A DNA stretch of 64,000 nucleotides. It comes from Streptomyces antnestii. GTDB lineage: Bacteria > Actinomycetota > Actinomycetes > Streptomycetales > Streptomycetaceae. The notes under the pieces were generated by a model, which searched no databases, had not been told where the DNA came from, and saw only the letters and a list, made by a program, of their open reading frames with translations. The translations under genes and the position numbers were made by a program. The DNA lies in contig NZ_RZYA01000030.1 of assembly GCF_004005495.1 (NCBI RefSeq), positions 37,884 through 101,883 on the forward strand, read 5' to 3'. Below, piece after piece: positions 45,499 to 54,623 of the stretch (the stretch's first letter is position 1; each line of letters opens with the position of its first letter).

Positions 45499-46314
45499 AT
45501 GACTCATACGTGTGTGTTCTTTCACGCCCATCCGGACGATGAGGCGCTGCTGACCGCCGGAACGATGGCGAGGCTGGCCACCGAGGGCCACCGAGTGGTA
45601 CTCGTGCTGGCGACCGCCGGGGAGGGGGGCCTCGCGGCGCCGGAGCACCTCGCCCGGGGACTGGGCGGCCTGCGCCGCGCGGAGGCCCGTGCGTCGGCAC
45701 GGCTCCTGGGCTGCGCCCGGGTGGTATTCCTCGGCTACGGCGACTCCGGGCACGGTTCCCCGCCCCCCGAGGGGTCGTTCGCCGCGGCGGACGCCGACGA
45801 GGCGGCAGGGCGCCTCGCGGACCTGCTGGCCGGGGAGCGCGCCGCCGTCCTGACGGTCTACGACCCGGCCGGCGGATACGGCCACCCCGACCATGTGCAG
45901 GTCCACCGCGTCGGTTACCGGGCGGCCCGCCTCGCCGGGACCCCCGTGGTCTTGGAGGCGACCGTCGACCGCGACCTGCTGTTGCGCGGGATCCGGTGGG
46001 CCTCCTGGATCCACCGCCTCCCGCCCGGCTTCGACCGCGACGCCTTCCACCGCGCCTACGCACCCCGTGCGCAGATCACGCACAGGGTGCGGGTCGGGCA
46101 GCATTGGGCCGCCAAACGCGCCAGCATGGCCGCCCACGTGAGCCAGGCGGGCGGCGGCGACTCCGTACGGACCCTTGCCGCGCTGCGCCGTCTGCCCGCT
46201 CCGGTGTTCCGCCAAGTGCTGGGCACGGAGTGGTACATCCAGCGGGGCCTCCCGCCGGGCACCCGCCTGCACCACCCCCTGGCGGCGTTCAACGACGGTG
46301 GGAACCGGGCATGA
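45499..46314 (+). CDS. PIG-L/LmbE family N-acetylsugar deacetylase
   Basis: About 271 residues. Zinc motif FFHAHPDDEALLTAGTMARL near the start and third ligand region GGYGHPDHVQVHRVG. Cytosolic: no signal. GTG 45496 or ATG 45499 follow GGGAGGG. Its stop overlaps the next gene (ATGA). Acts on a GlcNAc-type substrate, plausibly the product of the divergent GT4. Confidence 0.88.
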   Translation: MTHTCVFFHAHPDDEALLTAGTMARLATEGHRVVLVLATAGEGGLAAPEHLARGLGGLRRAEARASARLLGCARVVFLGYGDSGHGSPPPEGSFAAADADEAAGRLADLLAGERAAVLTVYDPAGGYGHPDHVQVHRVGYRAARLAGTPVVLEATVDRDLLLRGIRWASWIHRLPPGFDRDAFHRAYAPRAQITHRVRVGQHWAAKRASMAAHVSQAGGGDSVRTLAALRRLPAPVFRQVLGTEWYIQRGLPPGTRLHHPLAAFNDGGNRA

Positions 46315-47366
46315 TGACGCCCCGTCGGCCCTCCGTGCCACGGCTGCTGGGCCTCGCCTCGGCGGCTGCGGGGACCGCCCTGCTGGTACTCGCCGTGCCG
46401 CGGGCCGCGGGCACACAGTGGTCGGCGGTCAGAGCCAGCCTCGGACAGATCGACGGCTCCCACCTCGCGATCCTCGGCGCCCTGGCGGGCGTGTGCCTGT
46501 GGGCCTACACGTACGTCCTCAGCGCCTCGCTGCCGGGCCTCACCCGCTCCCGGGCGCTGGTGCTGAACTGCACGGGGAGCGCCGTCAGCAACCTCCTGCC
46601 CGCAGGAGGTGCGGCCGGGGTGGCCGTCACCTACTCCATGACGCGTCGCTGGGGGCACCCGCCGCGGGCCGTCGCCGCGTGCATCGTCGTGACCGGGGTC
46701 TGCAACGTCCTGGCCCGGCTGGTGGTCTCCGTCGCCGGGGTGCTGGTGCTGGCCGGGCTGTCCGTACCGGGCACCGGCTGGGTCGCCGGCGCCGCGCTGC
46801 CGGTGGCGTGCCTGGCCGGCGGCGGCCTCTGGTTGCTCCGGCAGCCGCTCCGACGGGCCGTCAGACGCCGTACTCCCCCACGGCTGTTCCGGGGGTCCGT
46901 GGCCAGGGCCGTGGTGCGGATGCGCAGGTTCGCGCGGCGGTGCCGCCGTGACTGCCGTGAGGTGTGGCTGCGGTCGTGGCCGCGCCTGGTGGGTGGGATG
47001 GCGGGGACGCTGACTGCGCAAGGTCTGCTCTTCCTGGCCTGCCTGTGGGTGACGGGTGCCGGTAGCGGACTCGGGCCGGCGGTGGCGGTCTTCGCCGCCA
47101 GCAGACTGCTCACCCAGATCGGCATCACGCCCGGCGGCATCGGGATCACCGAGAGCGCAGCCGCGTTCGCCCTCGTCGCCCTCGGCGGAGCGCCCGCCGC
47201 CGTGGCCTCGAGCATGCTGCTGTACGCCGCCTTCACCCACCTGCTGGAGATCCCTCTGGGTTGTCTCACCGGAGCCTTCTTCCTGCTGCACGAAGGGCGG
47301 CGCGCCCGCCGCCCCGCAGCAGCCACCACACCGCGAGACCCGTCAGAGCCGCCAGCCCACCTGTGA
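46311..47366 (+). CDS. LPPG-synthase-TM/UPF0104-like membrane protein
   Basis: 351 residues, about eight helices. Conserved blocks GSAVSNLLPAGGAAGVAVTY and the late SRLLTQIGITPGGIGITESA belong to the flippase-like integral membrane family related to the aminoacyl-phosphatidylglycerol synthase/flippase (MprF) membrane domain. ATG 46311 overlaps the PIG-L stop. Its last 101 bases overlap, tail to tail, the mannosyltransferase gene on the other strand. Inference: moves or holds a lipid-linked glycan built by this locus. Confidence 0.82.
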   Translation: MMTPRRPSVPRLLGLASAAAGTALLVLAVPRAAGTQWSAVRASLGQIDGSHLAILGALAGVCLWAYTYVLSASLPGLTRSRALVLNCTGSAVSNLLPAGGAAGVAVTYSMTRRWGHPPRAVAACIVVTGVCNVLARLVVSVAGVLVLAGLSVPGTGWVAGAALPVACLAGGGLWLLRQPLRRAVRRRTPPRLFRGSVARAVVRMRRFARRCRRDCREVWLRSWPRLVGGMAGTLTAQGLLFLACLWVTGAGSGLGPAVAVFAASRLLTQIGITPGGIGITESAAAFALVALGGAPAAVASSMLLYAAFTHLLEIPLGCLTGAFFLLHEGRRARRPAAATTPRDPSEPPAHL

Positions 47367-48717
47367 CGGCGGCGAGCGCGGACGGCCAGGTGGGGCCCAA
47401 ACCGATCGGCATCACGACGAGGAACGTCGCCATGGTCGCGGTCTTCGCGACCGGGTGCCCCAACGTCCGCCACCCCACCGCAGCCAGCGGCACCAGGCCC
47501 CACAGCAAGTACCACACCTGTACCGCCGGCGCGCACACCACGACCGTGAGCAGCGACATTCCCGCGGCGTACTCGGCTCCCGTCCGGGGGGCCCGCCGCG
47601 CCCAGTGGGCCACGGCCACCGCACCAGCCAGCAGGCCGGCCGCCCGTGCCGCGGCCATCAACGTCCCCGTTCCGGCCCGCCAGCCGGCCGCCGAGGCCAG
47701 CCAATCCAGCAGCGCGCCCACGTCCGTGCTCGGCGAAAGCATCGCCGGCACGGAGGCGGGGGTGCCGAGCGTGCGCACCCACCCGAAGCCCTGTCCGCAC
47801 AGGAGCACTTCCAGCAGACCTACGCCGGCGGCCACCACAAGGATCCCGGCCACCAGCCGGGCCCGGCGCGCCCAGCCGGTCCGGCCCGCTACCGCCGCCA
47901 CTGCGGCGCACAGCAGCGCCACCCCGGCCGGCGCCTTGATCAGAACCGCCGTCGTCAGCAGGATGGTGCCCGTCACCCACCGGTCCCGGCGGAACGCCAC
48001 GAAGCCCGCCATCATCGCGCCGAGCATCAGCGCGTCGTTGTGCGCACCGCCCACCAAGTGCAGCAGCACCAGCGGGCTGAGGGCGGTGGCCCACAGCGCC
48101 CCCGCCGCTTCGCGGGCCCCCGCCCCACCGATGTCGGCCGCCAGCCGCAGCACCGCTACGACCGCCAATGCCAGTCCGGCCATCGCCAGCAACCGCATCC
48201 CCACCGTAGCCGCCACCACGTGGCCCTCGCCCGTCACGGTCACCACCGCGCGTGCGGCGGCGACGAACACCGGCCCGTACGGAGCCGGGGTGTCGTGCCA
48301 CACCCCGGGCACATTGGCCGACAGCGCCCCGCCCAGCGCATCCGGGCCCAGCCGGTACACATCCCACCCGCGTGCCGCCAACGCGCCCTCGGCGACATAG
48401 CTGTAGGCGTCGCTGCTGAAGAGCAGCGGGCACGGAAGCAACGGCAGTGACCAGCACACGAGGGCGGCCCGCTGCTGCCCGCGGCTCACCTCGGCCCCGT
48501 CGCGCAGGAGGCGGCCCAGCCACCACCACCCGGCCACCAGCAGCACCAGGCCGGCGTACGAGAGACCGAAGCCCAGCAGCATCTCCACCTGGCCGGGTCG
48601 TCCCCACACCCCGTCAGGAACGCCCAGCGGCAGCGCCCCGGCTCCCCAGCTGCCGGCCGCGACCAGCACGGAGCCCGCGGTGCCGAGCAGCAGCCAGCCC
48701 GGAGCATTGATCGTCAC
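47266..48717 (-). CDS. MptA/MptB-like polyprenol-phosphate-dependent mannosyltransferase
   Basis: 483 residues, about twelve helices, GT-C type. FSSDAYSYVAEGALAARGWD holds the outer-loop acidic motif, followed by PYGPVFVAAARAVV, GGAHNDALMLGAMMAGFVAF and LIKAPAGVALL. This matches alpha-1,6-mannosyltransferases that extend lipomannan-like chains from polyprenyl-phosphate-mannose. Start GTG 48717 without a clear ribosome binding site. Convergent overlap of 101 bases with the upstream membrane protein gene. Confidence 0.85.
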   Translation of the reverse strand: MTINAPGWLLLGTAGSVLVAAGSWGAGALPLGVPDGVWGRPGQVEMLLGFGLSYAGLVLLVAGWWWLGRLLRDGAEVSRGQQRAALVCWSLPLLPCPLLFSSDAYSYVAEGALAARGWDVYRLGPDALGGALSANVPGVWHDTPAPYGPVFVAAARAVVTVTGEGHVVAATVGMRLLAMAGLALAVVAVLRLAADIGGAGAREAAGALWATALSPLVLLHLVGGAHNDALMLGAMMAGFVAFRRDRWVTGTILLTTAVLIKAPAGVALLCAAVAAVAGRTGWARRARLVAGILVVAAGVGLLEVLLCGQGFGWVRTLGTPASVPAMLSPSTDVGALLDWLASAAGWRAGTGTLMAAARAAGLLAGAVAVAHWARRAPRTGAEYAAGMSLLTVVVCAPAVQVWYLLWGLVPLAAVGWRTLGHPVAKTATMATFLVVMPIGLGPTWPSALAAVTGGLAALTGLAVWWLLRGGGRAALRAAGRRLR

Positions 48718-48878
48718 GGAGTGAGCGTAAGGAAGATCGCCCCGAGATCTCGCACAGTTTCCTCTGTGTCCGTTACGAATGGCCTGACATCGGCGCCTAT
48801 GCGCGCAGCGTGCCGTTACTCAGGCGCCCGCCCGCCGCGCGGCCCCGGCCGCGCCCGTGCCGTGTTCCGCCGGACGTG

Positions 48879-48940
48879 ACGAAGCTCCTCGGCTACGACT
48901 GGTGATTGTCGAGACCAACCAGGTAGTCGAGGAGCTTCGT
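48879..48940. repeat. 18-bp inverted repeat hairpin
   Basis: 48879-48896 pairs with 48923-48940 with one mismatch and a 26-base loop. It lies just before the frame-broken open frame at 48949, like an insertion-sequence end or leader hairpin. Confidence 0.6.
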
Positions 48941-48948
48941 TGCGGGTC

Positions 48949-49399
48949 ATGGTGGCACCTGGGACGCGCCCCAGTACGAGCCTCATGTTCCTGCCCGACG
49001 AGCTGAAGCGGGCGGAAGCGGCGTTCGACGCGGCGCGCTCGACAGCGACGGCCGATGAGCGGGGGTGGCGGGACTTGCGCAGTACGAGCCGGTGCTTGAT
49101 GCGCTGGAGACGTCCCGGGCTGCATACAAGATCGGGAACAGCGCGACGGCGCTCGGTGTGATTCTCGATGTGTTCGAGCGGCACCTGTCGGAGCTGGAGG
49201 ATGGCTGTTTCGACGCAGCGTCCGGGGAGGCGACCAGGGTGGGGTCGGCACCGCTGGATCAGTTTTCGGAGTGCGGGATCTGCCGGTGGAGACGGCGGCC
49301 GTTGTGCGGGCGGCCCTCGACCGGATGGTGCACGACGGCACGGTGCCAGCGGATGAGCTGTGGCGAGCACTGGGCGTCATGGCCAAGCGGATGTTGTAG
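48949..49399 (+). pseudogene. Unrecognised gene broken into three frames
   Basis: Successive frames: MFLPDELKRAEAAFDAARST, QYEPVLDALETSRAAYKIGN with VILDVFERHLSELEDGCFDA, then VRDLPVETAAVVRAALDRMV with ADELWRALGVMAKRML and a stop at 49399. Shifts near 49070 and 49265. The last 129 bases recur at 34242-34370. Family unknown; a helical regulator-like protein. Confidence 0.5.
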
Positions 49400-49417
49400 C
49401 TCAAAGAGCACCATCAC

Positions 49418-49543
49418 CAGCAGTCCACGCACGTAGTCCCGCATCCGGCGTCGGGGTTCCACCCGGCCGAAGCAGGCCCCGACCCGCAGGAAGAGCTTCT
49501 CAAGTTCATCGCCCCAGGCGCTCGTGGGCACGTCATTGACCAC
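49418..49543 (-). pseudogene. IS701-like transposase, N-terminal stub
   Basis: 41 codons (TSAWGDELEKLFLRVGACFG, RRRMRDYVRGLL), cut where the preceding broken gene ends. Different from the IS701 copy at 33.7-34.2 kb. Confidence 0.55.
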
Positions 49544-49689
49544 GCCTATGGGCTGCTCAACCCACTGCCACTACATGCGGCGTGGGCACACGTTCGCGGG
49601 ACGGTCCGCCAAGACCGTCCGGCAGTCATCCCCACCCCGCTACACTCCCCACACTCAAGCCGTTGACCAGCGGTAATGGAGAAGTCCGG

Positions 49690-49990
49690 CTGGAGTACTA
49701 GGAGCTGAGGGCTGTTGTTGCGGACGTTGTTGACGGCCGGGGAGACCGGCCGGGCGTCCAGATGCCCGCCGGCGGGCTGGGTGGGCAGCGTCCGCAATTC
49801 GTCCGGGTCTTGGTGGTGAGGGTCGAGCCACGCGTCGTAGTGGTCCACCGTGAGGGAAAGCGGCATACGGGGATGCACGCGGCCGGCCGCGTCGGTGGCC
49901 TCGGTGGTGAGGATGGTGCAGGTCATCAACCAGGCCGCAGGGTTGTCGTCCCGCTGGACCTCCGGGTTGCGCCAGTATTCGTACAGCCGA
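49690..49990 (-). pseudogene. SRAP/HMCES (YedK-like) C-terminal fragment
   Basis: About 100 codons (LYEYWRNPEVQRDDNPAAWL, HPRMPLSLTVDHYDAWLDP, ARPVSPAVNNVRNNSPQLL) match the end of SOS-response-associated abasic-site proteins, including the late catalytic HPRMP. The N-terminal Cys2 half is missing. The bases 49991-50306 hold no gene. Confidence 0.7.
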
Positions 49991-50306
49991 CACCATGTGC
50001 CTCCCCACCCCAGAACCCACACCCCACCAGTGGGTTCCTGACAGGCGAACCCTCAGGTCCCATGAGCCCGCCGGCTTCGGGGCATGACAGCGGCCGGGCA
50101 CCAGCGTTCCCACGAACGAAAACCCAGCTGGTCAGGGTGCGAAGCAAGCCTGCGGTCGGGCAGCGGCACGGAGGCCGGGAAACTCGGCGACCGCAGAGGC
50201 CGACGACGTTAGTCACCGCTCGCCACGGAGATACATACGGCAACGCACACCCATTGCCCGTCCAAGAGCACTGTGAGTAGCCTGTGTTCGCCATGCCGAT
50301 CAACTG

Positions 50307-50320
50307 TTGAAATTTCGAAC
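50307..50320. promoter_or_regulatory. IclR operator candidate, site 1
   Basis: TTGAAATTTCGAAC, the reverse complement of GTTCGAAATTTCAA, 20 bases before the IclR start codon. The same core occurs before two other genes of the regulon (59673, 61941). Its position suggests autoregulation. Confidence 0.6.
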
Positions 50321-50339
50321 ACAAGGGAGGGGGTCGGTT

Positions 50340-51113
50340 GTGGGACGACTCGTACCTGCCGTGACCCGAGCTCTCGACATTCTCGAGCTTTTCCTCGACG
50401 GGGACGGGACGCTCTCAGCCCCCGATATCTTGCGCAAGCTACAGTTGCCGCGCACGACGGTGCACGAGCTGGTCACCACGCTCACCGCTCGTTCCTACAT
50501 CGTCCAGGTGCCGGGCCAGCCGGGCCGTTACCGGCTCGGCGTCCGCCCGTACCAACTCGGCAGCCGGTACGCCGAGCAGCTGGACCTCGCTGCCGAGGGC
50601 CAGCAGGTCGCCCGCTCCGTTGCCGTGACCTGCGACGAGACCGTACACGTGGCGATCCTGGAGGGCACCGACGTCATCTACATCGCGAAGGTGGACTCCA
50701 CTCACGCGGTGCGCATGGTGTCCGCCGCCGGGCGCCGGCTGCCCGCCCACTGCACCTCCGTCGGCAAGATGCTGCTTGCCTCGCTCCCCGAGCCAGAGCT
50801 GACCTCGCGCATCCCCGACAGCGCGGAGCTGGTCGCGATGACCCCGAACAGCATCACCGAACCGTCCGCCCTGCGCGAGGCCCTCGCAGAGATCCGCCGC
50901 CGCGGCATCGCCGTGGAGTGCCGCGAGTCCAACCCGGACGTCAGCTGCGTCGCCGCCCCGGTGCGCGACCGCACCGGACAGGTCGTCGCTGCGCTGTCCA
51001 TCTCCGTGCCGATGATCCGCTGGAGCGACGAGCGGCGCGGGGAGCTGGAGCAGCTCGCCGCCAAGGGTGCCGCCGAGCTGTCGGAGCGGCTGGGCCACCG
51101 GAGCGTGGGATGA
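50340..51113 (+). CDS. IclR family transcriptional regulator of the sugar-acid regulon
   Basis: 257 residues. Winged HTH (ALDILELFLDGDGTLSAPDI, LPRTTVHELVTTL) and an IclR effector domain (ETVHVAILEGTDVIYIAKVD, RRLPAHCTSVGKMLLA, GIAVECRESNPDVSCVAAPV). GTG 50340 after GGGAGGGGG is preferred to an ATG at 50307 that would cover the operator. Its stop overlaps the lactonase ATG. Likely effector: the aldonate or keto-deoxy acid of the pathway. Confidence 0.88.
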   Translation: MGRLVPAVTRALDILELFLDGDGTLSAPDILRKLQLPRTTVHELVTTLTARSYIVQVPGQPGRYRLGVRPYQLGSRYAEQLDLAAEGQQVARSVAVTCDETVHVAILEGTDVIYIAKVDSTHAVRMVSAAGRRLPAHCTSVGKMLLASLPEPELTSRIPDSAELVAMTPNSITEPSALREALAEIRRRGIAVECRESNPDVSCVAAPVRDRTGQVVAALSISVPMIRWSDERRGELEQLAAKGAAELSERLGHRSVG

Positions 51114-51952
51114 CTCTTGACGTGGCCGTCCGCGCGGAGGCTGCGCTCGGGGAGGGGCCCACGTGGGACACTGCCGCCCAGCGGCTGATCTGGGTGGACA
51201 TCCTGGGCTCGCGGGTCCACACGTACGATCCCGGCTCCGGACGCCGTACGGTCATGACCACCGAGCAGCACGTGGGCGCGGCGAAACCCCGCGAGGGCGG
51301 CGGCCTGGTGGTCAACCTCCGTGACGGCGTGGGGCTTTACGGCGCGGACGGCTTCCGCTGGCTGCACCGGGAGGTCGCCCCGGGCCGCCGGGGCAACGAC
51401 GCGGCTGTCGCACCCGACGGCGCGCTCTGGGCCGGCACCATGCGCTACGACGAGGCACCGGGCGGCGGCACGCTGACCCGGTTCGCGCCCGACGGCACCG
51501 CCCACACCTTCCTCGCCGACGTGACGGTGAGCAACGGCACCGGCTGGAGTCCCGACGGCCGGCTGATGTACTACATCGACACGCCGACCCGGCGGATCGA
51601 CGTCTTCGATGTGGGCGATGACCAACTGCCCGTCAACAGAAGGGTGTTGGCGGTTGTGGATGAAGCCGCAGGCTTCCCGGACGGGCTCACCGTCGACGCC
51701 GACGGCTGTGTGTGGGTCGCGCTGTGGGACGGCGGTGCGGTCCGCCGCTACGCCCCGTCGGGCGCGCTGGACCGGGTCGTGGAGCTCCCCGTGCGCCGCC
51801 CCACGGCCTGCGCCTTCGGCGGAGCGGAACTGGCCGACCTGTACATCACGACAGCCCGTACGGGCCTGGAGGCGCCTCACCCGCTCTCCGGCTCGGTACT
51901 GGTGCTGCCCAACGCCGGGAAGGGGCTGCCGCAGCCCGTGTTCGGCGGTTAG
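51110..51952 (+). CDS. SMP-30/gluconolactonase-type sugar lactonase
   Basis: 280 residues, a six-bladed propeller. Metal-site residues: Glu in ALGEGPTWD, Asn in TVSNGTGWSPDG, Asp in AAGFPDGLTVDADG, and WVDILGSRVH. Hydrolyses aldonolactone to aldonate, the step after the zinc dehydrogenase of the same regulon. Cytosolic. ATGA overlap with iclR ensures co-expression. The TnpB element begins about 20 bases after its stop. Confidence 0.88.
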   Translation: MTLDVAVRAEAALGEGPTWDTAAQRLIWVDILGSRVHTYDPGSGRRTVMTTEQHVGAAKPREGGGLVVNLRDGVGLYGADGFRWLHREVAPGRRGNDAAVAPDGALWAGTMRYDEAPGGGTLTRFAPDGTAHTFLADVTVSNGTGWSPDGRLMYYIDTPTRRIDVFDVGDDQLPVNRRVLAVVDEAAGFPDGLTVDADGCVWVALWDGGAVRRYAPSGALDRVVELPVRRPTACAFGGAELADLYITTARTGLEAPHPLSGSVLVLPNAGKGLPQPVFGG

Positions 51953-51974
51953 CCCGATCCTCCGCACGTGCGAA

Positions 51975-52060
51975 TTGACTTCCTCCCCCTCCTGAAGGGA
52001 GGGGGCTTCCCCTATGAGGGGGTTCGGCCGGTCGCCCGGCTTACGGGTTCCTGCTTCGCG
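51975..52060 (-). ncRNA. Right end of TnpB element; probable omega-RNA 3' end
   Basis: Just past the tnpB stop, a stem (51985-51992 with 51998-52005) followed on the minus strand by GGAGGAAGTCAATTC has the layout of IS605-type right ends, where the guide RNA scaffold ends and the flanking DNA supplies the guide. A near-identical stem lies at the left end (53335-53342 with 53347-53354). Confidence 0.5.
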
Positions 52061-53234
52061 GACCCGCTGGCGCCGAGGTCTCCACAGGCTGACACGGGCT
52101 GCCCGCCCGCGTGTTTGATGTTGACGGCCGCGTTCACGTCGGCGTGTGCGGTGTGTCCGCAGCCTTCGGCTTTGCACACGAAGACCGATTGGCTCTCTCG
52201 GTTTTCTTCGCAGGCGAAGCCGCAGGCGGAACACCTTTGCGACGTGTACGCGGGATTGACCTTCACCACGGTCGTGCCCGTGTACCGGGCGGCGCCCACG
52301 AGGGCGAGTTCGAGGCGGTGCCATCCCTTGTCGAGGACGGCCCTGTTCAGGCCCCGTTTCTGAGCGACGACGCGGGAACCCGGCGCCTCGATCGTGCCCG
52401 AGGCGGACGCGGACATGTTCTTGATCCGCAGGTCTTCCAGCACCACCAGAGCGTTCTTCGCGACGATCCGGGAAGCGGTCTGGGCACAGAAGTGGCCACG
52501 CCGGTCCGTGACCCGGCCCATGATCCGGTTCATCGCCGCCCGGGTCTTGGACCGGTTGGCGCTGCCCTTCTTGGTGCGGGCGAACTGCTGCTGAAGCCGC
52601 CGGTACCGTCCAGCCTGATCGGCGGTGATGAACTCCCGGTCGTGGAAGTCGCCGTCGGAGGTGACCGCCGCAACCTTGACGCCCCGGTCGATCCCGACCG
52701 CTGTGCCGGGCATCGCATGCTTCTCGGGTGTGACGGCCTGGTCGTCCACGAGGAACGACACAAACCAGTGCCCGGACTTCTTCGACACGGTCGCGGACCG
52801 GATCTCACCCCCCAGGGGGCGCGACCAGCGGAAGCGGACCCAGCCCAGCTTCGGCAGCTTCGCCCGGCCCCACTTACGGCCCAAGCGCTCCACGCTGATC
52901 TGCTTGGCATCGGGAAACCGGAACGAAGGCGACCAACGCACCTTCGACCTCCACCGCACCTTGAAGGTGCCGTGATCCCGGCACGCCCGGTCTAAATCCT
53001 TGAGTGTCTGCTGAAGCGCGTGCGACGGCGCGGCCTTCAACCAGGGGTGTTCCCGCTTGGCCTCGGCCAGCTCGGCGCACTGCGGCGCGAGTTCATCCAC
53101 GCCCCACGGCGCCGGTACTCCCGGCGCTGATGGAGGCCGGTGTTCCACACCGACCGACAGACGTTGCCGAACTCCTCGCACATCTCCGCCTGTTCGGCCG
53201 TCAACTCAAGCCGATACCTGCGGCCCGACAGCAT
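52012..53234 (-). pseudogene. tnpB: TnpB (IS605/IS607-type RNA-guided nuclease), N-terminal frameshift
   Basis: N-terminus from ATG 53234 (RRYRLELTAEQAEMCEEFGN, SVWNTGLHQRREY). The frame changes near 53095-53105 and the remaining ~360 residues are intact: RuvC Asp in VGIDRGVKVAAV, Glu in LVVLEDLRIKNMS, zinc ribbon CSACG and CGHTAHADVNAAVNI with the final Asp. No tnpA nearby. A shorter product starting inside the second frame might still fold partly. Sits between lactonase and mutarotase genes, interrupting the sugar regulon without breaking either gene. Confidence 0.8.
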
Positions 53235-53405
53235 GAGAAACACCCCCCTCCAACTGATGTGATCAACATAGTGCCCGCCACTGACAACGCAGCGAACTCC
53301 GCCGCTGCGCGGCTCCGGCACGAGGATGAGCCAACCCCTCCCCGAAGGGAGGGGCCTGCGCTCAAGAATTCCGGTCACTGATGTACTTGCCCAGGTTCCA
53401 GCTGT

Positions 53406-54569
53406 TCAGCAGTCGAACGTGTGCACCGTGGTCGTGCGGTACGTCTGCCCCGGCCGCAGCACCGTCGACGGGAACGACGGCTCGTTCGGCGAGTCCGGGA
53501 AGTGCTGGGTCTCCAGGGCCAGTCCGTCGCCCTGCCGGTAGGTGTGGCCGGACGGGCCGACCAGGGTGCCGTCCAGGAAGTTGCCCGAGTAGAACTGCAC
53601 GCCGGGCTGGTCGGTGAAGATCTTCAGGGTGCGGCCGGAGCCGGGGTCGCGCAGCGTCACCACGTGCTCGGGCTTCGCGGTCATGCCCTTGTCGAGCACG
53701 AAGTTGTGGTCGTAGCCCTTGGCGGTGACCAGTTGCGGATGGCCGATGCGGATGTCACGTCCGATCGGCTTGGGGTGGGAGAAGTCGAAGGGGGTGCCCT
53801 TGACCTTCGCCAGCTCGCCGGTGGGGATCAGGCCCGAGTCGGTCGGGGTGAACCGGCCTGCCGCCAGCCGGAGTTCGTGGTCGTAGATGCTGCCGCTGCC
53901 CTCGCCCGCGAGGTTGTAGTACGTGTGGTTGGTGAGGTTGACCACGGTGGGCTTGTCGGTGGTGGCCTCGTAGTCGATGCGCCAGTCGCCGTGCCTGTTC
54001 AGCGTGAAGGTGACCTTCGTCTTCAGGGTGCCGGGGTAGCCCATCTCGCCGTCGATGCTGGTGTAGTACAGGTGCAGGCCGACGTCGGAGCCGGCGGCGA
54101 ACGGTTCGACGTCCCACACCTTGGTGTTGAAGCCCTTGGCGCCGCCGTGCAGGCTGTTCGCGCCGTCGTTGACGGACAGTTGGTACTTCTTGCCGTCGAG
54201 GGTGAACTGGCCCTTGGCGATGCGGTTGCCGTAGCGGCCGATGGTGGCGCCGAAGAAGGTGGTCCCCTTGATGTACGCGTCGAGGTTGTCGTAGCCGAGG
54301 GAGACGTTGGCGTACCGGCCGTGCCGGTCCGGGATCTCCAGGGACTGGATGATGCCGCCGTAGGACAGCACCTTCAATCGGGTGCCGCCGTTCTCCAGCG
54401 ACCAGCGGTAGACCTTGGTGCCGTCGGCGAGCGTGCCGAAGAGCTCCTTCGCCGGCTTCCTGCCTTCCGGGGCCGAGGTGCCCGCCTGTGCCGTGCCCGT
54501 GCCGAGGGTGGTCGCGGCGAGGCCAGCGGCTGCGGCGCCTGCAATGACCGTACGTCTGTTCAGTTCCAT
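53406..54569 (-). CDS. galM: Exported aldose 1-epimerase (mutarotase)
   Basis: 387 residues. Twin-arginine-like signal (ELNRRTVIAGAAAAGLA), then a GalM beta-sandwich: GRYGNRIAKG, substrate His in GANSLHGG and TNHTYYNLAG, catalytic Glu in LALETQHFPDSPN. Interconverts alpha and beta anomers of galactose, glucose, xylose or arabinose outside the membrane, presenting the form taken up by the transporter. ATG 54569 with AGGAG upstream. Last gene of the transport operon, 54 bases after the permease. Confidence 0.9.
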   Translation of the reverse strand: MELNRRTVIAGAAAAGLAATTLGTGTAQAGTSAPEGRKPAKELFGTLADGTKVYRWSLENGGTRLKVLSYGGIIQSLEIPDRHGRYANVSLGYDNLDAYIKGTTFFGATIGRYGNRIAKGQFTLDGKKYQLSVNDGANSLHGGAKGFNTKVWDVEPFAAGSDVGLHLYYTSIDGEMGYPGTLKTKVTFTLNRHGDWRIDYEATTDKPTVVNLTNHTYYNLAGEGSGSIYDHELRLAAGRFTPTDSGLIPTGELAKVKGTPFDFSHPKPIGRDIRIGHPQLVTAKGYDHNFVLDKGMTAKPEHVVTLRDPGSGRTLKIFTDQPGVQFYSGNFLDGTLVGPSGHTYRQGDGLALETQHFPDSPNEPSFPSTVLRPGQTYRTTTVHTFDC

Positions 54570-54623
54570 GAGCGGCTCCTGCAAAAGGAGGGGCCCCGCC
54601 TTTCCGGCGGGGCCCGATCTGAC

